From contig JALSJK010000158.1 in the NCBI GenBank assembly GCA_026989395.1, positions 1-42,593 of the forward strand: a stretch of DNA of 42,593 bases, given 5' to 3'. The DNA is from Methylomonas sp. (GTDB taxonomy: Bacteria > Pseudomonadota > Gammaproteobacteria > Methylococcales > Methylomonadaceae). The position numbers were made by a program, and so were the translations under genes. This document shows positions 1 to 12,304 of the stretch, in pieces (the stretch's first letter is position 1; the number at the start of each line of letters is the position of its first letter). The notes below the pieces were generated by a model. It had not been told where the DNA came from. It saw only the letters and a list, made by a program, of their open reading frames with translations, and searched no databases.

Positions 1-657
1 GCTGACTGGTTCCAGAACTTCCACCTGAAAACCTTCTTTAGTATGCGTAACTCGATGTAACTCCTGAGATCTCGAACCTCCTACTGGAATAATCATCACT
101 CCCCCTGGCGCAAGTTGTTCCAATAATGTTTCAGGAATTTCCTCAGGAGCAGCCGCGACTAAAATACCATCATAGGGAGCATGATCGGGCCAGCCCCAAC
201 CGCCATCGCTATGCAAAAAATCAACTTTTCTTAAACGTAAGTCATAAAGGTGTTGCTTAGCCTTTTTTTGTAACGGCATTATCCTTTCAACCGAATAAAC
301 ATAACCAACCAGTTGTGCAAGAATGGCCGTTTGATAACCGCAGCCGGTACCAATTTCCAGCACTTTTTCCATATCCGGTTTTGTTTCCATTAACAACTCA
401 GTCATTCTGGCAACAATGTAAGGCTGGGAAATTGTTTGATTGTATCCAATCGGTAAGGCTGTATCTTCATAAGCCCTGCTGGCCAGAGCATCATCCACAA
501 ATATATGTCTGGGGGTTTGACGCATGGCATCCAGAATCTTTCTATCTTGTATGCCTTGTGCCCGTAACCGGTCAATCATCCTTTCCCTGGTTCGGCGTGA
601 AGTCATGCCGATACCCTGTATTCTCGGGTTTTCTATCATCGTATTTAAGGTAACCAT
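1..657 (-). CDS. pcm: Protein-L-isoaspartate O-methyltransferase, 3' end cut by window edge
   Basis: Repairs damaged proteins by methylating L-isoaspartyl residues with S-adenosylmethionine, in the cytoplasm. Reading leftward from the ATG at 657 gives 219 residues without a stop before the window edge. Residues 67-80 carry the substrate-site motif [14 protein letters not shown] and residues 99-110 the SAM motif [13 protein letters not shown]. coli Pcm is 208 residues and starts at the position of Met18 here (MTSRRTRER), so the first 17 residues may be an extension; a start at 606 is possible. About ten C-terminal residues seem to be missing beyond the edge. The start overlaps the surE stop by 13 nt, so translation of the two genes is probably coupled. 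The surE-pcm pair is a standard stress and stationary-phase arrangement that usually leads on to nlpD and rpoS. Confidence 0.95.
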   Translation of the reverse strand, partial: MVTLNTMIENPRIQGIGMTSRRTRERMIDRLRAQGIQDRKILDAMRQTPRHIFVDDALASRAYEDTALPIGYNQTISQPYIVARMTELLMETKPDMEKVLEIGTGCGYQTAILAQLVGYVYSVERIMPLQKKAKQHLYDLRLRKVDFLHSDGGWGWPDHAPYDGILVAAAPEEIPETLLEQLAPGGVMIIPVGGSRSQELHRVTHTKEGFQVEVLEPVS

Positions 658-1385
658 TTTGCTATTTTATCCAGACTTTGATAACGCGTTAAATCCAGTT
701 GTAAAGGGGTAACAGAAACATAATTTTCTCTAATTGCACAAAAATCTGTGCCTGGCCCGGCATCTTGTTCCGGTCCGGCTGGGCCAACCCAGTAAATAGG
801 CCGGCCACGAGGGTCTTCAGTTTTAATCACAGACTCGGCCTTATGCCGCTGACCCAAGCGTGTAGCCTGAAAGCCTTTAATATCCTCATAAGGTAAATCA
901 GGTACATTAACATTTAATAGAGTATCTTTCGGTAAGGGATTATCCAATAATTGCTTCAATAACTGAACAGCAACCTGACCCGCTGAAGCAAAATGTTTTG
1001 CTTCATTACCCGCCAGAGAAATTGCAACGGCCGGTAATCCCAAAAAACGGCCTTCGGTAGCCGCAGCTACAGTGCCTGAATACAACACATCATCGCCCAT
1101 GTTAGCACCATGATTAATGCCCGCAAAAATCATATCCGGCTCTTGTTCCAGCAAGCCAGTAATCGCCAGATGCACACAGTCTGTTGGCGTGCCATCAACA
1201 CGAATAAAACCGTTTTCTGCTTTGCCCGCTCTGAGCGGCATTTCGAGCGTCAACGAATTACTGGCAGCACTACGGTTTCTGTCAGGTGCAACCACCGTTA
1301 TTTCAGCATGCGCAGCCAATGCTTCGGCCAAGGCATTAAGTCCTTCCGACAAATAGCCATCATCATTGCTTAAAAGTATATGCAT
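645..1385 (-). CDS. surE: 5'/3'-nucleotidase SurE
   Basis: Metal-dependent survival-protein phosphatase that removes phosphate from nucleoside monophosphates in the cytoplasm. The 246-residue protein has the family hallmarks: the N-terminal LLSNDDGY with metal ligands Asp8 and Asp9, Ser39 in the NRSAASNS loop, and Asn91 in [11 protein letters not shown]. Length is normal for the family. It starts with ATG and its 3' end overlaps pcm by 13 nt. Upstream lies a 193-bp divergent gap facing the Smr-domain gene, so surE-pcm probably has its own promoter there and is separated from truD by the inserted smr/uppP pair. Confidence 0.96.
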   Translation of the reverse strand: MHILLSNDDGYLSEGLNALAEALAAHAEITVVAPDRNRSAASNSLTLEMPLRAGKAENGFIRVDGTPTDCVHLAITGLLEQEPDMIFAGINHGANMGDDVLYSGTVAAATEGRFLGLPAVAISLAGNEAKHFASAGQVAVQLLKQLLDNPLPKDTLLNVNVPDLPYEDIKGFQATRLGQRHKAESVIKTEDPRGRPIYWVGPAGPEQDAGPGTDFCAIRENYVSVTPLQLDLTRYQSLDKIAKWLP

Positions 1386-1578
1386 ATTTTCTCTTATATC
1401 TTCAAAAATGCATTAAAATTGAGATTATCTTTATTGATTTGCATTCAGGCATAATTATGAGTTATTACTTTTTTCAATATAAATCCTTAAAAACCAATCA
1501 ACTCTATATTCTTTTTCTTTTCATACATTAAGATTGTCGTACATAATACCAAAAATACTGGCCAGATAGACAATTGAC

Positions 1579-2148
1579 GTGACAAAAAAAAGCCCAGATG
1601 CAGATGATATTGAACTGTTCCGGAAAGCAGTTGGAAAAGTTACCCCGGTCAAAAATGACCGGGTGGAAATCATTAGCAAACCAAAACCCAAACCAACCCC
1701 CCAAACTAAGCCTATTGATTTCAAAGAAAACTTTCGGCAAGACAGTTTTCATGAAACAGAACAATTGAGTAATGAAGACCGGATGTCTTTTATCAGTCCC
1801 GGGCTGCAAAAAAATATTCTGAAAAAACTCAAAAAAGGTCATTTCGGTATGGACAGCGAACTTGATCTGCATGGTTTGACCAGCGCCGCCAGCAAACAGC
1901 AGTTACTCAAGTTTTTATTTTTCTGCGTGGAAGATGGCGCCCGTTGTGTGCGCATCATCCATGGCAAAGGATATCGTTCATCTGACAACTTTCCAGTATT
2001 AAAAAATAATCTTAATCTGTGGCTGAGGCAACATCAGGACGTATTGGCTTTCTGTTCCGCGCCAGCTCACGAAGGCGGTACCGGCGCAGTTTATGTCTTG
2101 CTTCGCCTAGCTCCAAAATACCGCGAACAGGAAGACGCCGAGCAATAG
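1579..2148 (+). CDS. Smr-domain protein (SmrA/YdaL-type), possible endonuclease
   Basis: A 189-residue protein with a C-terminal small MutS-related domain. The two signature motifs are visible: DLHG at residues 96-99 and HGKG at 128-131, followed by the typical EGGTGAVYVLL strand. The first 90 residues are charged and proline/lysine-rich, probably disordered. Free-standing Smr proteins of this class have nicking or RNA-cleaving activity in the family, but the substrate of this one cannot be read from sequence. The start is GTG at 1579 with no clear Shine-Dalgarno. The gene is the only rightward one in the first 18 kb, and its last 42 nt overlap the 3' end of uppP on the other strand. Confidence 0.88.
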   Translation: MTKKSPDADDIELFRKAVGKVTPVKNDRVEIISKPKPKPTPQTKPIDFKENFRQDSFHETEQLSNEDRMSFISPGLQKNILKKLKKGHFGMDSELDLHGLTSAASKQQLLKFLFFCVEDGARCVRIIHGKGYRSSDNFPVLKNNLNLWLRQHQDVLAFCSAPAHEGGTGAVYVLLRLAPKYREQEDAEQ

Positions 2149-2901
2149 TCGATACCAAACAAATGGAATCATGCCTAATTTTTCCAGCAGTCTTAAAAAC
2201 CAGCCAATCGTCAAATAGGCGACGACCCCAGAAACCAACGCGCCAATCGCCATTAACCCCCATTGCACGGGTTCGTTAGATTTTATTAAATCCACTGTCA
2301 CCAACATGCCAGCCAAGGCAATCGTTGGAATAGAGAGCAAAAACGAGAATCGGGCGGCTTGCTCACGTTTTAAACCCGTTAATAAACCTGCAGTAATAGT
2401 AATACCAGAACGTGATGTGCCGGGAATCAAGGCTAACGCCTGAAATATCCCTACCAAAAAAGCATCACGTAAAATAACCTCTGTACGTTTTTCTTTGGCT
2501 GTTTTTTCTGACCACCAAAGTAATAACGCAAATATTATCGTTGCCGCTGCTATAACCAATGGAGAACGAAGCATTTCTTTAACTCCATCAGGTAACGAAA
2601 TGCCTACAAGACCAACCGGAATAGTACCTAAAATAACATACCAGGCTAATTTCGAATTAACTGTTGCAGGTTTCCCGAAAAGTGAAGCGAACCAATCACT
2701 GAGGATAGCAACTAGATCCTTACGATAATAGAGTACAACTGCTGTCAAGGTTCCGACATGCACCGCGACATCAAAAGCCAGCCCCTGATCTTTCCAGCTT
2801 GTCAGAACCGGTACAAGAATTAAATGTGCAGAACTGGAAATCGGTAAAAATTCTGTCAGCCCTTGCAACAAGGCAAGCGCAACCGCCTGTATAATATCCA
2901 T
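2107..2901 (-). CDS. uppP: Undecaprenyl-diphosphate phosphatase UppP (BacA)
   Basis: Integral membrane phosphatase that converts undecaprenyl diphosphate to the monophosphate, recycling the carrier lipid for peptidoglycan and polysaccharide synthesis; it also gives bacitracin tolerance in the family. The 264 residues are hydrophobic with several spans. Both active-site motifs are present: QGLTEFLPISSSAH at 13-26 and PGTSRSG at 160-166. It starts only 3 nt after the truD stop, so it is very likely co-transcribed with ispD-ispF-truD. Its 3' end overlaps the convergent Smr gene. Confidence 0.96.
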   Translation of the reverse strand: MDIIQAVALALLQGLTEFLPISSSAHLILVPVLTSWKDQGLAFDVAVHVGTLTAVVLYYRKDLVAILSDWFASLFGKPATVNSKLAWYVILGTIPVGLVGISLPDGVKEMLRSPLVIAAATIIFALLLWWSEKTAKEKRTEVILRDAFLVGIFQALALIPGTSRSGITITAGLLTGLKREQAARFSFLLSIPTIALAGMLVTVDLIKSNEPVQWGLMAIGALVSGVVAYLTIGWFLRLLEKLGMIPFVWYRLLLGVFLFAVFWS

Positions 2902-2904
2902 TAA

Positions 2905-3930
2905 TTATCCTTTTTTATAGTTTAAACATTCACGTAAAACTGCAGTTGCATAACTTCCCGCAGGTAAAAAAAATTTTAATTTGATCGTTCTTTCATCTTC
3001 AAAATTCCAGACTAAAGAATCGGCATTAACACGTAACGCCCTTCTTTGCTGCTTTAATCCCATTTTTTCTAGTCCATTTACTAATTCACTAAATCGGTCG
3101 ATGATGGCCTTTTCAATAGCTAAAGCTTGCCCACAAAGTTCTGATTGTCCCTCACCCCATAAAGCGCCTGTAGCATGAATCTTACCTGAGACGCAACGCT
3201 GCCTCAGTTCCTCGTCCAGATTTTCTGCTTTAAAATAACTGCCTGATTGATTCAACATCATTAAATCACCGGAAATAGCCTGATTCCAGTTTCCACTGTT
3301 TACCCGATGCGCTAAAATCTGGTTAAAAACTAAGGATCGTGCTGCAGACAGATAAATACTCCGCTGATTTTTTTTAAATTTGGCGCCTCGAAATAATTGC
3401 AATGCTTTTGCAACATTTTGACCTGAGCGGCCAAATCGTTGCTCGCCAAAATAATTTGGCACCCCTTGTTGTTTTATGATTTCGAGTCGTTTGATAATTT
3501 CCGTTTTATCTCCCTGCCACTCTCTAATTGTGATAACAAATTGATTACCCGTTAAAACGCCTCGTTTCAGCTTGCGGAGGTGCCTTTCAATCTTTCTTAT
3601 TTTTATAGAATCAGTTTCAAAATGTTGCCAATCTGGTTCATGCTTGCCTGGCAACCAAACACTAAACCATTGCGTTGTCACAGCATGCCTGTCTTTTAAC
3701 CCTGCAAAACCAATATCCCGTCTTTTGACATTTGCAATACGCGCTAATTGCCCTGCAACATAATCGGTATTTTCACCGCGCTTTTCAATTTCCAGGAAAA
3801 TATGCTCACCTTGACCTTCAGGTACAAAACCAAGCCGCTCATGAACAATAAAGTCCTCTGTTTTTTGCCGAATGAGACCCTGGTTCGAAGGCTTATCATA
3901 CGCATAAGGCAAGTCTTCCACATCATCCAT
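2905..3930 (-). CDS. truD: tRNA pseudouridine synthase D
   Basis: Makes pseudouridine 13 in tRNA. The 341-residue protein has the catalytic motif GLKDRHA at 77-83 (Asp80 is the expected nucleophile) and the NYFGEQRFG motif typical of TruD; E. coli TruD is 349 residues. The N-terminus (GLIRQKTEDFIVHERLGF) aligns with the known start region. It lies 14 nt downstream of ispF and 3 nt upstream of uppP, in the usual ispD-ispF-truD order. Confidence 0.96.
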   Translation of the reverse strand: MDDVEDLPYAYDKPSNQGLIRQKTEDFIVHERLGFVPEGQGEHIFLEIEKRGENTDYVAGQLARIANVKRRDIGFAGLKDRHAVTTQWFSVWLPGKHEPDWQHFETDSIKIRKIERHLRKLKRGVLTGNQFVITIREWQGDKTEIIKRLEIIKQQGVPNYFGEQRFGRSGQNVAKALQLFRGAKFKKNQRSIYLSAARSLVFNQILAHRVNSGNWNQAISGDLMMLNQSGSYFKAENLDEELRQRCVSGKIHATGALWGEGQSELCGQALAIEKAIIDRFSELVNGLEKMGLKQQRRALRVNADSLVWNFEDERTIKLKFFLPAGSYATAVLRECLNYKKG

Positions 3931-3944
3931 GATTCTTCAGGAGA

Positions 3945-4418
3945 TTATTTTTCAATCAAAACTACAGCCTGAACAGCAATACCTTCTTTTCGCCCTTCAA
4001 AACCCAGTTTTTCAGTTGTCGTCGCTTTGACATTGACCTGATCAATCTCCACGCTTAAATCAGCCGCAATATTCTGGCACATTGCAACAATATGCGGTGC
4101 CATTTTAGGCGCTTGGGCAATAATGGTAATATCGGCATTCACCAAACTATAACCTTTTTTCTGAACAATATCATAAACGTACCGCAACAGCACCTGACTG
4201 TCTGCACCTTTAAACTCAGGGTCAGTGTCAGGAAAATGTTTACCAATATCGCCTAAAGCCGCCGCACCCAACAAGGCATCACAAAGCGCATGGAGCACTA
4301 CATCTCCGTCAGAATGCGCTTCAAGACCTTGTTCATAGTCTATTTTAACGCCCCCCAAAATAACATCGCCGTCCGGCTTGAAACGATGCACGTCATAACC
4401 TTGCCCTATTCTAATCAT
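3945..4418 (-). CDS. ispF: 2-C-methyl-D-erythritol 2,4-cyclodiphosphate synthase
   Basis: Fifth step of the MEP isoprenoid pathway: cyclises 4-diphosphocytidyl-methylerythritol 2-phosphate and releases CMP. The 157-residue length is exact for the family. The zinc-site DVH (residues 9-11) follows the start [12 protein letters not shown], and the [17 protein letters not shown] segment is characteristic. The ATG overlaps the ispD stop by 4 nt, so the two genes are translationally coupled. Confidence 0.97.
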   Translation of the reverse strand: MIRIGQGYDVHRFKPDGDVILGGVKIDYEQGLEAHSDGDVVLHALCDALLGAAALGDIGKHFPDTDPEFKGADSQVLLRYVYDIVQKKGYSLVNADITIIAQAPKMAPHIVAMCQNIAADLSVEIDQVNVKATTTEKLGFEGRKEGIAVQAVVLIEK

Positions 4419-5110
4419 TGTTGCTCCATGTAAAATTCTGCCAATGCCAAATCTTCCGGTCTGGTAATCTTGATGTTATCCGGCCTGCCAGAAATAATTT
4501 CAGGATGAAAACCCTGAAGTTCAATTGCACTGGATTCATCAGTCACTACTGCTTGTTTTTCAGCGGCATCCAGCAAAGCGTTTTTGAGTAAGGAATAACG
4601 AAACATTTGTGGCGTCAATGCACGCCAAATGCGATTTCTGTCAATAGTTTCGGTTATTTTATTTGTTTCAACATTTTTCAAGGTATCGTGGGACGGTAAT
4701 GCCAGAATACCGCCTATTTCAACAGCTTGTAATGTCTTTACCAGCAAATTGATATCTTCACTGGTAATACACGGCCTGGCAGCATCATGAACCAAAACCC
4801 AATCATCTTCTGCTGCATGGCCTTCAAGAAATTTTAATCCTGATAATACCGAATCCGCCCTTTCCTTGCCGCCCTTTGTAGTCAGTATTTTGGGATGCTT
4901 GGAAATATCCAGTTCCGGCCAATACGGATCTTCTGGAGAAATAGCAACTGCTATTGCTTCAAAAACATCGCTGTCAAGCAATCGGTTTAAGGTATGTTCT
5001 ATGACGGTTTTGCCGGCCAAAGGCAAATATTGTTTTGGTCTGTCAGCCAACATCCGCTTACCCACACCGGCTGCCGGAACAATACCCCAGAATTTAACTG
5101 ATGAATTCAT
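4415..5110 (-). CDS. ispD: 2-C-methyl-D-erythritol 4-phosphate cytidylyltransferase
   Basis: Third step of the MEP pathway: transfers CMP from CTP to methylerythritol phosphate. The 231-residue protein has the nucleotide-binding loop PAAGVGKRM near residue 12, the [16 protein letters not shown] segment and the VHDAARPC motif, all standard for IspD. It follows the unknown membrane gene by 50 nt and overlaps ispF by 4 nt. No strong ribosome binding site precedes the ATG. Confidence 0.97.
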   Translation of the reverse strand: MNSSVKFWGIVPAAGVGKRMLADRPKQYLPLAGKTVIEHTLNRLLDSDVFEAIAVAISPEDPYWPELDISKHPKILTTKGGKERADSVLSGLKFLEGHAAEDDWVLVHDAARPCITSEDINLLVKTLQAVEIGGILALPSHDTLKNVETNKITETIDRNRIWRALTPQMFRYSLLKNALLDAAEKQAVVTDESSAIELQGFHPEIISGRPDNIKITRPEDLALAEFYMEQQ

Positions 5111-5160
5111 TTTTATTTTTGAATACTAACGAAAAACCTTCCATAATCGCAATGAGACAA

Positions 5161-5541
5161 TCAATTGTTTTCACGCGCCTGCTTTGCTATACGCCAATGA
5201 ATCCAAAAAACGAATGATGCGACCAGCAGAATAATAATATATTTAATAACGTCGGCAACGGACTCTTTTTTCATTCGTTCAACTTCCATTTTCCGAAATT
5301 GTTTGGTTTTTTCCAGATTTTCAAGTGGATCGGGAGGAGTAGGAATTGTGACACCAGTATTTGTTCCGCTTTGTTGAAATTCGACAAGGGGTGGTGGATA
5401 AAAAACAGGTGGTGGCGCAATGATTGAAGGAAAGGTAATCTTAACCAGTGTATATATCAACAAGCCACTGACGATACTCAAACAACCGACTGTTACAAAA
5501 CAAACAGCCAACGCATAAATTTCCTGCAACCGTGTGCTCAT
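5161..5541 (-). CDS. Unknown two-span membrane protein between ftsB and ispD
   Basis: A 126-residue protein I do not recognise. Hydrophobic spans lie at about residues 9-33 and 95-115. The segment between them is proline-rich (APPPVFYPPPLVEF) and then charged (LENLEKTKQFRKMEVERMKKES). With both ends short this predicts a hairpin membrane protein with the loop outside or inside; the polarity is not certain. A good ribosome binding site (AGGA, 7 nt before the ATG) supports it as a real gene. It sits 18 nt after ftsB, at a spot where ispD normally follows directly. A division or envelope role is only suggested by position. Confidence 0.8.
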   Translation of the reverse strand: MSTRLQEIYALAVCFVTVGCLSIVSGLLIYTLVKITFPSIIAPPPVFYPPPLVEFQQSGTNTGVTIPTPPDPLENLEKTKQFRKMEVERMKKESVADVIKYIIILLVASFVFWIHWRIAKQARENN

Positions 5542-5559
5542 AATAACTTCCTGATTAAG

Positions 5560-5874
5560 TCATTCAATTACCTGAAAAAAAGACTCATTTTTCTTGATCA
5601 TTCCCAAATCATATCGAGCCCTTTCTTCAATTGCTTCCTGACCCTTTCTTAAGTCTAGTACTTCAGCATATAGCTCATCATTACGTTCGCGTTTTTGTTC
5701 TGCCTGTTTTTTCAGCGCAGCTAAACGTTGTTGATATTGTAAAACTTGCTCCACGCTGCCATCTCCAAACCATAAGCGATACTGGAGATGCAAGGTCAAC
5801 AAAATAATAATGCCAATAAGCAGTTTGATTTTGTAATCCTCTTGGTTTTTGTCGCAAGTCAGACAAGTAATCAC
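5560..5874 (-). CDS. ftsB: Cell division protein FtsB
   Basis: Small bitopic divisome protein that pairs with FtsL and FtsQ. One membrane span (KLLIGIIILLTLHLQYRLWFG) is followed by a coiled coil and the conserved ERNDELYAEVLDLRKGQEAIEERARYDLGMIKKNE region, matching E. coli FtsB closely. The start is unsettled. The GTG at 5874 gives 104 residues with a 16-residue leader unlike other FtsB proteins. The expected start, by homology with the E. coli protein, falls on codon 16, which is ATC (5827-5829), preceded by AGAGGA at 7-nt spacing. It lies 38 nt after eno in the conserved eno-ftsB order. Confidence 0.92.
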   Translation of the reverse strand: MITCLTCDKNQEDYKIKLLIGIIILLTLHLQYRLWFGDGSVEQVLQYQQRLAALKKQAEQKRERNDELYAEVLDLRKGQEAIEERARYDLGMIKKNESFFQVIE

Positions 5875-5912
5875 AAGAAATATTACTCGTCCAACCTGCT
5901 TTTGAAATTAAT

Positions 5913-7193
<1,281 letters not shown>

Positions 7194-7201
7194 TTATTTT
7201 C

Positions 7202-9728
<2,527 letters not shown>

Positions 9729-9811
9729 CTATTGTAATCGACATTTATTTTTTCTTCATGACTTTCATGAAAAATTGCTAATGTTGGTTTCTTGAAATTA
9801 AATCCATCCAC

Positions 9812-11152
9812 TCAGCGAAGCCATGCTAATTTGCAGCAATCTCCTTGTTCTCCATAAAATTCAGCTGCCACCCAATTTTCCCCAACGGCAACCAAGCGCC
9901 CATCAAAATACAAAAAAGGAATCCTTGCTCTTTCCCATGGCGGAACACCCGCTTCTTGAAATAAATTCTTGAGTTTATGACGTCCTTTTCTGCCGGGCAA
10001 ATTAAGCTTTTCGCCACCTTGCCGATACCCCACTTCAATTATTTTTGCTTGGCGCCAATATCTAGCCTCAATACCCGAACCAGAACTAACAATTCTCAAA
10101 ACTCCATTATTTTGAAGATTTAATTCAGCTTGATTTTTTGACCAGCCAAGTTTTTTTGTCGTATCAATCCCGGGCTGCTTAGGCAAGGCGTAAATTTTGT
10201 CTTGAAAACGCCTAACTGATAAATTCTGAAATCGTAATTCGGGACATCTATCGTCACGAGCATTTATAACTTCGTCAAAGACTTGCTTGATGAATTGTTC
10301 AGAAGGCATTTTTTTCGTTATCTGATACAACCATTTCCTGATTGCGAATGGCTGTTCATTTTTTTCTAACTTTACAAGTTCCTGAATTAATAAAATATTA
10401 GCATTTTCATTAATTATTGCGGAATAACGCTGCTCGGTTAACTCACCGAGCAATTGCTCTGCCCCGGCACAATGCCTCGCCGAACGACTGATTGTCTTGT
10501 CAACAGACGGCCAGCGCTTCTTGATTAATGGAACAATCTCGTTCCGCAAATAATTTCGATCAAAATCATTCAGCACATTGGTTGGGTCTTCAATCCAGTG
10601 CAATTTATGCTGTGCCGCATAATCTTTAATCTGCTGCTTGGAAACATCGATAAAAGGCCTTAACAAAATCCCCTTTCCAAAATCCATCTTTTCAGGCATT
10701 CCAGAAAGGCCTGCCAATCCAGCTCCGCGAAACAACTGTAAAAGAACAGTTTCCATCTGATCTTCCCGGTGCTGGGCAAGCAATAACACATCATTTTCTG
10801 CCAATAACGATTGCAATGCCTGATAGCGCTCATTTCTGGCTGTCTCTTCAGGGCTTTCACGTCTTTTTTGCCGGGCATCTACAGATAGTTCCCGAAAACC
10901 AATGCCGAGCAAACTTGCAATTTGAGCACAATGCGCCGCCCAACTATTCGCCTGCTCTTGCAAACCGTGGTTTACATAAACAGCAGTAATTTTATCCTTA
11001 AGACTTGAAGCGGCGCTTAAATGCAATAAAACATGAGAATCCACCCCCCCACTATATGCAACAAAAATCTGTTTGGCAGCCTCGCAAGCAGACTGAATTT
11101 CGGTTTTTTTGTTATCAAAAACCTGTTCAAGATTGCTATGATTCACGGCCAA
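9812..11152 (-). CDS. tilS: tRNA(Ile)-lysidine synthase
   Basis: Modifies C34 of the CAU-anticodon isoleucine tRNA to lysidine using ATP and lysine. The 446-residue protein has the PP-loop VAYSGGVDS at 31-39, the HREDQMETVLLQLFRGAGLAGLSGM segment, and a C-terminal TilS domain (GRKGRHKLKNLFQEAGVPPWER). The start is uncertain: the listed start is TTG at 11152, and a GTG lies two codons later (11146); no ATG or clear Shine-Dalgarno is nearby. The accA-tilS-pyrG order is common in gammaproteobacteria. Confidence 0.95.
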   Translation of the reverse strand: MAVNHSNLEQVFDNKKTEIQSACEAAKQIFVAYSGGVDSHVLLHLSAASSLKDKITAVYVNHGLQEQANSWAAHCAQIASLLGIGFRELSVDARQKRRESPEETARNERYQALQSLLAENDVLLLAQHREDQMETVLLQLFRGAGLAGLSGMPEKMDFGKGILLRPFIDVSKQQIKDYAAQHKLHWIEDPTNVLNDFDRNYLRNEIVPLIKKRWPSVDKTISRSARHCAGAEQLLGELTEQRYSAIINENANILLIQELVKLEKNEQPFAIRKWLYQITKKMPSEQFIKQVFDEVINARDDRCPELRFQNLSVRRFQDKIYALPKQPGIDTTKKLGWSKNQAELNLQNNGVLRIVSSGSGIEARYWRQAKIIEVGYRQGGEKLNLPGRKGRHKLKNLFQEAGVPPWERARIPFLYFDGRLVAVGENWVAAEFYGEQGDCCKLAWLR

Positions 11153-11242
11153 TTATGAACCAATTACTGATAGGGACTCAAAAAATTTTGAATGAACTTT
11201 AACTGCGACATTCAGAGCTTGAGAAAATAATACCTACCTTCA

Positions 11243-12211
11243 TTATTTAACTGCTTCCTCAGCATAAGAACCAAATGTCATAATGCGGTGGTAGCGTTTA
11301 GTCAATAAATCATCAATACTGTCTTTTTTCAAAACGTCCAGATGGCGAATCAGGGCTTCACGTAAATTTAAAGCAGTTTTTTGAAAATCCCGATGGCCTC
11401 CACCCAATGGCTCTCTAACCACCTCATCTACGAAACCCTGCTCACGAATTCTATCTGAGGTGATTCCCATTGCTTCGGCAGCCAACTTTGCTTTATCAGC
11501 GCTCTTCCAAAGAATTGACGCACAACCTTCTGGAGAAATAACTGAATAGGTACTGTATTCCAGCATAATCAGGCGATCCCCCACACCGATTGCCAAAGCG
11601 CCGCCAGAACCGCCTTCCCCAATTACCGTACAAATAATAGGTGTTCTGAGCCTGGCCATTTCAAACAGGTTTCTGGCAATCGCTTCGCTTTGCCCCCGTT
11701 CTTCGGCACCAATTCCAGGATAAGCTCCCGGTGTGTCGATCAAACAAATAATTGGCAAACTAAATCGTTCGGCCATTTTCATCATCCGTAGCGCTTTTCT
11801 ATACCCTTCAGGACGCGGCATGCCAAAATTCCGATAAATTTTCTCCTTGGTATCCCGGCCTTTTTGATGACCTATCACCATCACTGACTGACCTTCCAAA
11901 CGAGCCAATCCACAAACAATGGCAGGATCATCCGCATAGGCTCGATCGCCATGCAGCTCATGAAAATCAGTAAACATCAAGTCAAGATAATCCAGCGTGT
12001 AAGGCCTTCCTGGATGCCTGGAAATCTGGGAAATCTGCCAATCTGATAAATCAGAAAAGATGCTCTCGGTCAAAGTTTGACACTTATCTTCCAATTGCCT
12101 TAAAGCGTCAGAGATATTAATGTCATTATCAAATTCTACATTCCTTAGTTCTTCAATTTTTGCTTCCAGCTCTACAATAGGTTGTTCAAAATCCAGAAAT
12201 TTTAGATCCAT
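11243..12211 (-). CDS. accA: Acetyl-CoA carboxylase carboxyltransferase subunit alpha
   Basis: With AccD it transfers the carboxyl group from biotin to acetyl-CoA, the committed step of fatty acid synthesis. The 322 residues include the family start [19 protein letters not shown], the [21 protein letters not shown] segment, and the [15 protein letters not shown] oxyanion region. The length is standard. It follows rarA after 93 bp and precedes tilS by 90 bp. Confidence 0.97.
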   Translation of the reverse strand: MDLKFLDFEQPIVELEAKIEELRNVEFDNDINISDALRQLEDKCQTLTESIFSDLSDWQISQISRHPGRPYTLDYLDLMFTDFHELHGDRAYADDPAIVCGLARLEGQSVMVIGHQKGRDTKEKIYRNFGMPRPEGYRKALRMMKMAERFSLPIICLIDTPGAYPGIGAEERGQSEAIARNLFEMARLRTPIICTVIGEGGSGGALAIGVGDRLIMLEYSTYSVISPEGCASILWKSADKAKLAAEAMGITSDRIREQGFVDEVVREPLGGGHRDFQKTALNLREALIRHLDVLKKDSIDDLLTKRYHRIMTFGSYAEEAVK

Positions 12212-12304
12212 AGTTCACTTTTAAAATTCTTGTATGGTCAACAATTTACGGTTAAATTCCGTTTGAAAAAAATATTTGCCGAGCCAACACTGTTTTAATT
12301 AGGG

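Noticed and set aside
645-5110. Many 60-115 residue frames on the plus strand
   Set aside because: They lie within surE, uppP, truD, ispF and ispD on the other strand and have no family features; they are shadows.
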